DNA from: Acidimicrobiia bacterium
Lineage (GTDB): Bacteria; Actinomycetota; Acidimicrobiia; Spongiisociales; UBA5794
Length of the DNA: 45,753 bases
Assembly: GCA_030066265.1 (NCBI GenBank)
Contig: JASJCF010000004.1
Location: 1-45,753 of the forward strand
Direction: 5' to 3'
Part shown: piece by piece, positions 7,927 through 14,422 of the stretch
How positions within the stretch are numbered: the stretch's first letter is position 1
How the letters are laid out: each line of letters starts with the position of its first letter
Made by a program: the position numbers and the translations under genes
Notes under the pieces: generated by a model
Told to the model about the DNA's origin: nothing
Databases searched by the model: none
What the model saw: the letters and a program-made list of their open reading frames with translations, nothing else

Positions 7927-9576
7927 GTGGCCATTGGATTCCAGAGCTTCCGTCGGAGATTCCGATCCGCAACCCAGCGAGCGCACGCTCGGTTCGAATC
8001 CCGCGATTGGCTCTCCCTCCAGCGCGACCTGCTCGAACGGCGCGATTCCTACGGCGAGGCGATCGATGAGACCCTGCGTTCGCTCCGGAGCGCCGGCTAC
8101 GACACCGACGAGCGCGACATGTGGTCGGCCGCACGCGCAATGTTCCGTTCCGAGCACGTGAACGACCCCTACCACGAGATCGCCGAGACCTTCTTCAACT
8201 CCGTCGCCCGACAACTGTTCGGCACGAAGGGGATCGATCCTCAACTCGAGTTCCTGGCTCCTGCGTCGAATGCGCCTGACGAGGATCCGGAGCGGGTCAC
8301 CAGGGTCTACGAGCACGACGGCGATCGGTTCGGACTGCTTGCTGCGCTGCTGAGGGATTGTCGATTCCAGGCGTCCTGGATCGACCTCACCGGCGGACTC
8401 GAGCGGGGCGCTCCGCGCCTTCCCGAGGGTCGAGGCACTGTGGAGGTCGTCGACGCCGTCTTCTACCGGGGAAAGGGAGCGTACGTGGTCGGCCGGTTCA
8501 TCACCGAGGAGGCGATGACCCCGTTTGCGCTTGCGATCCGCCATGGCCGTGCCGGCCTCCGCCTGGCTGCCGTGCTCGTGGGTGAGGAGGACCTGGCGAT
8601 CCTCTTCTCGTACACCCGATCGGCGTTCCTCGTGGCCGCGGATGAGCCCTCGTCCCTCGTTGCCTTCCTGGGGGAACTCCTGCCGTCTCGCAAGATCTCG
8701 GAGATCTACTCGGCGATCGGATTGCGCAAACAGGCCAAGACCGAGGGCTACCGAGAGCTCATGGCCTACCTCGCACGAGCGGATGATCGATTCGAGCGAG
8801 CCCCCGGTGTGCCCGGGCTCGTGATGATCGTGTTCGCCCTCCCCGGGTTCGACGTGGTGTTCAAGGTCATTCGCGACCGATTCCCCCCGCAGAAGCAGGT
8901 GACGCCGGATCAGGTCGCCGAGCGCTACCGCATCGTCTCCCGTCACGATCGTGCGGGCCGACTGGTGGAAGCACAGCGGTTCGTCGACTTGCGCCTGCCC
9001 GTCGGCTCGTTCGACCCGGACTTGCTCGCCGAGCTCGAGGCCGATGCCAGTCGCACGGTCACGGTCGACCTCGACCAGGTGACGATCGCCACGGTGTACA
9101 TGGAACGCAAGGTGGTCCCGTTGGACATCTTCGTCCGCGAAGCGGACACCGCAGACGCCACCCGGGCGATCATCGACTACGGAACGGCGATCAAGAACCT
9201 CGCCGCCTCCAACATCTTCCCCGGGGACATGCTGCTCAAGAACTTCGGCGTGACGAACCGGGGACGTGTGGTCTTCTACGACTACGACGAGATCGGGCTG
9301 ATCACGGACTACCACTTCCGGCAGTTCCCTGAATCAGACGATCCGTTCGATGACCTGGCGGACACTCCGGCATACGGCGTCGGGCCGAACGATGTGTTCC
9401 CCGAGGAGCTGCAGCGATTCCTCGGACTCCGACGTGATCTGCACGATGCCTTCCACGAGGTCCACGCCGATCTCTTCGAGCCTGACTTCTGGCAGACGAT
9501 CCAAGCGCGACTGGAGGCGGGAGAGACGATCGAGATCCTCCCGTATCGGCGTTCGCGAGACTTGGGGACGACATGA
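7927..9576 (+). CDS. aceK: isocitrate dehydrogenase kinase/phosphatase
   Basis: AceK phosphorylates and dephosphorylates isocitrate dehydrogenase, which steers carbon between the TCA cycle and the glyoxylate bypass. The protein is full length (549 residues from this GTG, against about 578 in E. coli). The regulatory N-terminal half is followed by the kinase-like domain: VFKVI with K313, IFPGDMLLKNFGV with D434 and N439, and FYDYDEI with D452. Spacings equal those of E. coli D457, N462 and D475. Later DVFPEE and EVHADLF also match. The GTG at 7927 has no Shine-Dalgarno and cuts close to the homology. A CTG at 7870, overlapping the prs stop as CTGA with AAGGG upstream, would add 19 residues and may be the true start. 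The stop overlaps yjbQ (ATGA). No icd, aceA or aceB is nearby. AceK is best known from Proteobacteria, so finding it here is unusual. Confidence 0.93.
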   Translation: MAIGFQSFRRRFRSATQRAHARFESRDWLSLQRDLLERRDSYGEAIDETLRSLRSAGYDTDERDMWSAARAMFRSEHVNDPYHEIAETFFNSVARQLFGTKGIDPQLEFLAPASNAPDEDPERVTRVYEHDGDRFGLLAALLRDCRFQASWIDLTGGLERGAPRLPEGRGTVEVVDAVFYRGKGAYVVGRFITEEAMTPFALAIRHGRAGLRLAAVLVGEEDLAILFSYTRSAFLVAADEPSSLVAFLGELLPSRKISEIYSAIGLRKQAKTEGYRELMAYLARADDRFERAPGVPGLVMIVFALPGFDVVFKVIRDRFPPQKQVTPDQVAERYRIVSRHDRAGRLVEAQRFVDLRLPVGSFDPDLLAELEADASRTVTVDLDQVTIATVYMERKVVPLDIFVREADTADATRAIIDYGTAIKNLAASNIFPGDMLLKNFGVTNRGRVVFYDYDEIGLITDYHFRQFPESDDPFDDLADTPAYGVGPNDVFPEELQRFLGLRRDLHDAFHEVHADLFEPDFWQTIQARLEAGETIEILPYRRSRDLGTT

Positions 9577-9980
9577 AGACGCAGCTGCTCAGGATCGACA
9601 CCGGTCACGACCGGACCGTCGTCGATCTGACATCCCAGGTTGCGGCTTTCGTGGCGCCCCTCGGTGACGGTCTGGTCAACGTGTATGTGCCCCACGCAAC
9701 GGCGGGAATAGCCATATTCGAGACAGGGGCCGGGTCCGATGTGGATGTGCTGACGTCGATCGAACGCCTGCTCCCATCCGACGATGCCCTCTACCGGCAT
9801 CGTCACGGGTCCCCCGGCCACGGCGCCGACCATGTGCTGCCGGCATGGATCGCCCCGAGCATCATGATCCCGGTCGATGCGGGCAGGCTCGCCCTCGGCA
9901 CGTGGCAGTCGATCGTCCTGGTCGACCCGAATCGGGACAATGCCTCCCGAAGCGTGCGGCTGAGCTTCGTGTCGGGTTGA
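9573..9980 (+). CDS. YjbQ family protein (UPF0047, secondary thiamine-phosphate synthase type)
   Basis: This 135-residue single-domain protein belongs to the YjbQ/UPF0047 family. Some members have weak thiamine-phosphate synthase activity; the true role is not settled. It has the HATAGIAIFE segment (family HTSAGL-type) near residue 38, a GSPGHGADHVLP histidine cluster near residue 78, and the GTWQSIVLVD end motif near residue 110. ATG 9573 overlaps the aceK stop as ATGA, so the two are probably translated together. The pair looks like an insertion between prs and rplY. Confidence 0.85.
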   Translation: MKTQLLRIDTGHDRTVVDLTSQVAAFVAPLGDGLVNVYVPHATAGIAIFETGAGSDVDVLTSIERLLPSDDALYRHRHGSPGHGADHVLPAWIAPSIMIPVDAGRLALGTWQSIVLVDPNRDNASRSVRLSFVSG

Positions 9981-10027
9981 GACTCACTGCGGGCTTCCAG
10001 CCTCTGTCATCTGCGTGCGCTTCTCGG

Positions 10028-10033
10028 TACACT
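10028..10033 (+). promoter_or_regulatory. possible -10 box before rplY
   Basis: TACACT, with a weak TGTCAT 17 bases upstream, would start a transcript near 10040. This box overlaps the left arm of the inverted repeat at 10031-10065, so such a transcript would lack that arm. Confidence 0.35.
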
Positions 10034-10065
10034 CCTGGGCTGACTTCACCGTTCTTCCCAGGAGT
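10031..10065 (+). promoter_or_regulatory. inverted repeat that can sequester the rplY Shine-Dalgarno
   Basis: ACTCCTGGG (10031-10039) and CCCAGGAGT (10057-10065) are perfectly complementary over 9 bp, with a 17-base loop. The right arm contains the whole AGGAG ribosome site (10060-10064), 9 bases before the ATG at 10074. Read-through RNA from aceK-yjbQ would carry both arms. Confidence 0.5.
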
Positions 10066-10073
10066 TACCCGAC

Positions 10074-10748
10074 ATGCAGCAGGAACACCTGCCAGCCACC
10101 CAGCGCGTGACATCGGGCAGCCGAGCCTCGAATCGTCTGCGGCGTGAAGGCCGCGTGCCGGCGGTCGTGTACGGCAGCGGCGTCGGCACCACCGCTGTAC
10201 ACGTTTCATCTCGCGATCTGTTCACGGTCCTCCACACCGAGGCGGGGCTGAACGCGATCATCGAGCTCGACATCGAGGGAGGCGACAAGGTGCTCACCGT
10301 CGCCAGGGAAGTCCAGCGCCACCCGGTGAAGGGGACCATCGACCACCTCGACTTCATCGAGGTCCGGATGGACACCGAGATCGAAGCCGAGGTTGGCGTC
10401 GAATACCTCGGAACGCCGATCGGAGTCCGCGACGACGGCGCCATCGTCGAGACGATCGAGGCCAGCGTGACCATCACGGCGCTTCCGACGGCGATCCCGT
10501 CGTCGATCCAGGTGTCCATCGAGGATCTTGCGCTCGGGGATACCCTCAAGATCGCCGACCTGCCCGAGATCGACGGTGTCACCTACCTCGGTGCCATCGA
10601 TCAGCCGCTGCTCACCGTGGTTGCGCCGGCAGCCGAGGTCGAGCCGGTCGTCGACGAGCTCCTCGAAGGCCTCGAGGAAGGCGAGATCGTCGAAGGTGAT
10701 GAGGCCGCTCCCGAAGCCGAGGAGTCAACGGCCGAGGACGACGGCTGA
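10074..10748 (+). CDS. rplY: 50S ribosomal protein bL25 (CTC form)
   Basis: bL25 binds 5S rRNA in the 50S subunit. The CTC form has an extra C-terminal beta-domain and in Bacillus is a general stress protein. This 224-residue protein has the N-terminal 5S-binding domain (GSRASNRLRREGRVPAVVYG, then VQRHPVKGTIDHLDF) and the TL5/CTC C-terminal domain, and ends in an acidic tail rich in Glu and Asp. The ATG at 10074 has a good AGGAG site 9 bases upstream, but this lies within a perfect 9-bp inverted repeat. It is followed by pth with a 4-base overlap, the conserved ctc-pth pair. Confidence 0.95.
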   Translation: MQQEHLPATQRVTSGSRASNRLRREGRVPAVVYGSGVGTTAVHVSSRDLFTVLHTEAGLNAIIELDIEGGDKVLTVAREVQRHPVKGTIDHLDFIEVRMDTEIEAEVGVEYLGTPIGVRDDGAIVETIEASVTITALPTAIPSSIQVSIEDLALGDTLKIADLPEIDGVTYLGAIDQPLLTVVAPAAEVEPVVDELLEGLEEGEIVEGDEAAPEAEESTAEDDG

Positions 10749-11338
10749 TCGAGCCGCTCCCCACAGCCCTGGCCGTCGGGCTCCGGAACCCGGAGTCGCG
10801 ATACGACGGCACGAGACACAACATCGGGGCCGTCGCCGTGGAGCGATTCCTCACTGAGCACGAGCTCACGGTTCGACGTGCTCGGCAGGGCATCCGGGCC
10901 GAGATCGCCGAGCTCAACCTCGAGGGCAATCGAGCCGTCATCGCGCTTCCCACAACGTCGATGAATCACTCCGGCCAGTCGGTTGCCCCACTGGTGCGGT
11001 ACTACGGTGTCGAGGGGGATCGGCTCTTGGTGGTGCACGACGACATCGATGTCCCGTTCGCGAAGCTCAAGGTGCAGTGGTCCCGGGGACACGGCGGCAA
11101 CAACGGCGTTCGCTCGACGATCGGCTCACTCAAGACCAACGACTTCTGGCGATTGAAGATCGGGGTTGGTCGACCTCCTGGCCGAACCGATCCCGCAGAC
11201 TTCGTCTTGAGCCGGTTCGCCGCCCGCGAACGGGATCAGGCCGAGGCAGCGGTGTACCGTGCGGCGGACGTGGTCGATCGTTTCATCCGATTCGGAGGCG
11301 AGGACGCACGGCAGTATGCCGGAGAGCTGAACGACTGA
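10745..11338 (+). CDS. pth: peptidyl-tRNA hydrolase
   Basis: Pth releases tRNA from peptidyl-tRNAs that drop off the ribosome. The frame contains ALAVGLRNP and TRHNIG with the catalytic His, then SMNHSG, VHDDIDVP and GGNNGVRS. The His lies upstream of the first ATG/GTG in the frame (GTG 10838), and stops at 10697-10702 close the frame above. No ATG, GTG or TTG lies between. The start is therefore probably CTG 10745, overlapping the rplY stop as CTGA, with GAGG 7 bases upstream; this gives 197 residues, the normal length. CTG 10769 is a weaker choice. Two positions differ from E. coli: LGNPG is LRNPE, and the His-Asn of GGHNG is Asn-Asn. Confidence 0.9.
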   Translation: MIEPLPTALAVGLRNPESRYDGTRHNIGAVAVERFLTEHELTVRRARQGIRAEIAELNLEGNRAVIALPTTSMNHSGQSVAPLVRYYGVEGDRLLVVHDDIDVPFAKLKVQWSRGHGGNNGVRSTIGSLKTNDFWRLKIGVGRPPGRTDPADFVLSRFAARERDQAEAAVYRAADVVDRFIRFGGEDARQYAGELND

Positions 11339-11367
11339 CCTGCCGATCCGACTCGAGGGAGGGGTGC

Positions 11368-12852
11368 ATGCCGCAATACGTGGGAGCCATCGATCAGGGG
11401 ACGACGAGTTCCCGTTTCGTGGTGGTCGACGAGGAAGGCAGTTTCGTCGCCCTCGCCCAGATGGAACACGAGCAGGTCCTTCCCCAGCCCGGCTGGGTCG
11501 AACACCGTCCCGAAGAGATCTGGGAGAACACCCAGACCGTGATCCGTCGGGCGCTCGAGCAAGCCGACCTCAGACCGAGCGATCTGGCCGGCGTCGGGAT
11601 CACGAACCAGCGGGAAACGGCGATCATCTGGGACAAAGAGACGGGGCAGGCCGTTGCCAATGCCATCGTGTGGCAGGACACCAGGACAGCCGATATCGCC
11701 AAAGGGCTCATCGATCGTCACGGTGCGGACTTCTTCCGCCAGCGAACCGGCCTTCCGCCGTCCACGTACTTCTCGGGTCCGAAGGTCCGGTGGCTCCTCG
11801 ACCGACGTCCCGACCTGGACCAGCGCGCTCGCAACGGCGAACTGGCTTTCGGCACGGTGGACTCGTGGCTCGCGCACCGTCTCACCGGCCGACACGTGAC
11901 CGACGTCACCAACGCGTCGCGCACGATGCTCATGGATCTCGAAGCGCTGACGTGGGACAGCGAGCTGTGCGAGGCAATCGGCGTGCCCGAGTCCATGCTC
12001 CCGGCAATCGTGCCGTCGATCGGTGAGATCGCCCCCTGCGGTGGTGTCCTCGATGGGACGGCCCTGACCACCATCTTGGGCGACCAGCACGCAGCCATGG
12101 TCGGGCAGGCCGCCTTCGACGTCGGCGGAACGAAGGTCACGTACGGCACCGGGGCGTTCCTGGTGTCGAACACGGGGACCGACATCGTCCACTCGACCGC
12201 CGGCCTGCTGTCGACGGTCGGCTATCAGATCGCAGGCGACCCTGCGGTCTATGCCCTCGAGGGATCCGTCGCCGTTGCCGGGTCTTCGGTGCAATGGCTG
12301 CGGGACAACATCGGGCTCATCTCCCAGGCGGCTGAGGTCGAAGCGCTGGCGGGCTCCGTGCCGGACAACGGCGACGTCTACTTCGTGCCTGCGTTCTCCG
12401 GCCTCTTCGCTCCCTACTGGCGAGATGACGCTCGAGGGTTGTTCGCGGGGCTGACGCGCTTCACGGACAAGGGGCACCTCGCACGAGCCGTGCTCGAAGC
12501 GACCGCCTTCCAGACGCGCGACGTCCTCGCCGCCATGGAGCACGACACGGGTCGTCGGCTCGATGAGGTCAAGGTGGACGGCGGCATGGTGGCCAACGCC
12601 CTGCTGATGGCGTTCCAAGCTGACATCCTGGAGATGGATGTCGTGGTTCCGAGGGTGGTCGAGACGACCGTCCTCGGCGCAGCGTTCGGGGCCGGCCTGT
12701 CCACCGGCGTCTGGTCGTCGACCGCCGACGTTGTCGCCCATTGGCGTGAGGCCGCCCGGTTCACGCCGTCGATGGGTGAGGCCGAACGCGCCCGTCTGCT
12801 CGCGGGCTGGGAGAAGGCCGTGCAGCGCTCGATGGGCTGGATCGAGAGCTGA
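11368..12852 (+). CDS. glpK: glycerol kinase
   Basis: GlpK phosphorylates glycerol to sn-glycerol-3-phosphate. The 494-residue FGGY-family kinase starts with the phosphate-binding segment GAIDQGTTSSR. It has GWVEHRPEEIW near residue 46, GITNQRET near 79 and WQDTRT near 101. A conserved ILGDQHAAMVGQ segment near 238 and a KVTYGTGAF segment near 260 mark the ATPase core. The ATG at 11368 has a strong GGGAGGGG 3 bases upstream. No glpF or glpD lies nearby. pgsA, which uses glycerol-3-phosphate, follows, so this may supply phospholipid head groups, or simply be catabolic. Confidence 0.94.
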   Translation: MPQYVGAIDQGTTSSRFVVVDEEGSFVALAQMEHEQVLPQPGWVEHRPEEIWENTQTVIRRALEQADLRPSDLAGVGITNQRETAIIWDKETGQAVANAIVWQDTRTADIAKGLIDRHGADFFRQRTGLPPSTYFSGPKVRWLLDRRPDLDQRARNGELAFGTVDSWLAHRLTGRHVTDVTNASRTMLMDLEALTWDSELCEAIGVPESMLPAIVPSIGEIAPCGGVLDGTALTTILGDQHAAMVGQAAFDVGGTKVTYGTGAFLVSNTGTDIVHSTAGLLSTVGYQIAGDPAVYALEGSVAVAGSSVQWLRDNIGLISQAAEVEALAGSVPDNGDVYFVPAFSGLFAPYWRDDARGLFAGLTRFTDKGHLARAVLEATAFQTRDVLAAMEHDTGRRLDEVKVDGGMVANALLMAFQADILEMDVVVPRVVETTVLGAAFGAGLSTGVWSSTADVVAHWREAARFTPSMGEAERARLLAGWEKAVQRSMGWIES

Positions 12853-12886
12853 TCGACGGCCGATGTCGCAGACCACACGGTCCCGA

Positions 12887-12892
12887 TAGGCT
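12887..12892 (+). promoter_or_regulatory. -10 box for leaderless pgsA
   Basis: TAGGCT lies 8 bases before the pgsA ATG. There is no Shine-Dalgarno between the box and the start. Confidence 0.45.
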
Positions 12893-12900
12893 CGCTCACG

Positions 12901-13452
12901 ATGTCGATTCCGAACCTGCTCGCCATCTCACGGCTCATCCTGACGCTCGTTGTCATGGCGATGATCCTTGCTTCACCGGGCAACCGAGCGATGGCTGTCG
13001 CCGCGGCGGTGGTGTTCGTGATTGCAGCGTTGACGGACTTCGCAGATGGCTACCTGGCACGACGGTGGCGAATCACCACGACGCTCGGGGCCTTCCTCGA
13101 CACCGTTGCGGACAAGATCCTCGTTGCCGGCGCGCTGTTCGCCCTCGTGGAGATCGGCACCACGTCGAGCTGGGTCGCCTTCATCATCGTGGGCCGAGAG
13201 ATCGCAATCATGGGGCTCCGATCGGTAGCGGCTCTGGACGCCGGCACCGTGCCGCCATCCATCTGGGGGAAGTGGAAGGCGACCATTCAGTTCGTTGCGA
13301 TCACGTTTGCGATCCTCAAACTCGACGTCGTCATCGGCCCGTTCCGGCTCGATCAGTGGCTCATGGGCGCTGCCGTCGTCGTGACGGTCGTGTCCGCCGG
13401 TGATTACTTCTCCCGGTTCCGCTCGGTGTTCACCAGGAGCCGGGATGGCTGA
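12901..13452 (+). CDS. pgsA: CDP-diacylglycerol--glycerol-3-phosphate 3-phosphatidyltransferase-like enzyme
   Basis: This is a 183-residue CDP-alcohol phosphatidyltransferase with several membrane segments. The family motif D-x2-DG-x2-AR-x8-G-x3-D-x3-D is complete (D46, D49, G50, A53, R54, G63, D67, D71). The most likely reaction is phosphatidylglycerophosphate synthesis, the first committed step to phosphatidylglycerol and cardiolipin. Other head-group acceptors cannot be excluded from sequence alone. The start SIPNLLAISRL is typical of PgsA. The gene seems to have its own leaderless promoter and overlaps the next gene by 8 bases. A cardiolipin-synthase-like PLD protein lies at 39.9 kb. Confidence 0.88.
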   Translation: MSIPNLLAISRLILTLVVMAMILASPGNRAMAVAAAVVFVIAALTDFADGYLARRWRITTTLGAFLDTVADKILVAGALFALVEIGTTSSWVAFIIVGREIAIMGLRSVAALDAGTVPPSIWGKWKATIQFVAITFAILKLDVVIGPFRLDQWLMGAAVVVTVVSAGDYFSRFRSVFTRSRDG

Positions 13453-14422
13453 CGTCGCGCTCACCGGGGGGAGCGGACTGGTGGGCGGCGACCTGATCAC
13501 GCACCTCGTTGCGCGAGGCGACTCCGTGCGAGCCCTCGTCCGCAGCGATGCCGCGGCGCGAGTCGTCGAGGAGCGAGGAGCGGAATCCGTTCAGGCAGAT
13601 CTGTTCGACCACGACGCCATTCGTGATGCCGCATGGGGTGCCGACATCCTCTTCCACGTCGCCGGTGTGAACGAGACATGTCCGAAGGATCCCGACTGGA
13701 TGGACCGTGTGAACGTCGATGCCACCCGGAGCGTCGTGCGCGCAGCGGGCGACGCAGGCGTCGGGCGGGTGGTGTACACATCCTCGGGAGCGGCGATCGG
13801 TGAGCAGGAGGGCATCATCGGGAAGGAGACGATCACCCACAGTGGCGAGTATGTCTCCCGGTATGCGCGCTCCAAGCACCTCGGTGAGCTGGCGGCGCTC
13901 GAGGAAGGCGCAGCGAGCAGCGTCGATGTCGTCGTCGTCAACCCATCCTCTGTGCAGGGGCCGGGCCGGGCGACGGGATCGGCTCGCATCCTGCTCTATG
14001 CGTTGAAGGCCAAGCGCCCGGTGCTCTTCGACACCACCATTTCCATCGTCGATGTCCGTGACTGCAGTCGTGGGCACATGGCGGCCGCCGAGCGGGGGCG
14101 ATCGGGGCAGCGGTACCTGCTCTCCGGTGCCTCGCTCAAGGTCTCCGAGGCTGTGGCGATGGCAGCGGATCTCCTCGGCCGCACGATCAAGCCGAGATGG
14201 TTGCCGGAGGGGGCCGTGAGGGCGCTCGGCTCACCGTCAGCGGCCTTGGGGTCACTCTTCGGGGCCGACGTCTGCCCGGACCTCGTCCGCACGTTGCTCC
14301 ACGGCCATCGGTTCGATGGCAGTCTGGCCGAGCGCGAACTCGGGATTCACTACACACCGGCGGCCGAGACGTTTGCGGACACCATTGCCTGGTTCCGAGC
14401 TGAGGGGCTCATCGCTTCGTGA
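13445..14422 (+). CDS. NAD-dependent epimerase/dehydratase family protein (extended SDR)
   Basis: The 325-residue Rossmann protein has TGGSGLVGG at the N-terminus, a FHVAGVNE segment near residue 70, VVYTSSGAA near 109 with the catalytic-type Ser, and YARSK (YxxxK) near 140. The family resembles dihydroflavonol-reductase-like and hopanoid-associated sugar epimerases; the substrate cannot be told from sequence. ATG 13445 overlaps pgsA by 8 bases. The stop overlaps the mfd GTG start (GTGA), so pgsA, this gene and mfd probably share a message. Confidence 0.85.
   Translation: MADVALTGGSGLVGGDLITHLVARGDSVRALVRSDAAARVVEERGAESVQADLFDHDAIRDAAWGADILFHVAGVNETCPKDPDWMDRVNVDATRSVVRAAGDAGVGRVVYTSSGAAIGEQEGIIGKETITHSGEYVSRYARSKHLGELAALEEGAASSVDVVVVNPSSVQGPGRATGSARILLYALKAKRPVLFDTTISIVDVRDCSRGHMAAAERGRSGQRYLLSGASLKVSEAVAMAADLLGRTIKPRWLPEGAVRALGSPSAALGSLFGADVCPDLVRTLLHGHRFDGSLAERELGIHYTPAAETFADTIAWFRAEGLIAS

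Noticed and set aside
7834-9315. Open frame of nearly 500 codons opposite aceK
   Set aside because: It is a shadow of the strongly conserved aceK; no homology and no ribosome site were seen.
7870-9980. aceK-yjbQ as contamination or assembly chimera
   Set aside because: Base composition, codon pattern and overlapping junctions with prs match the neighbours, so the genes belong to this genome.
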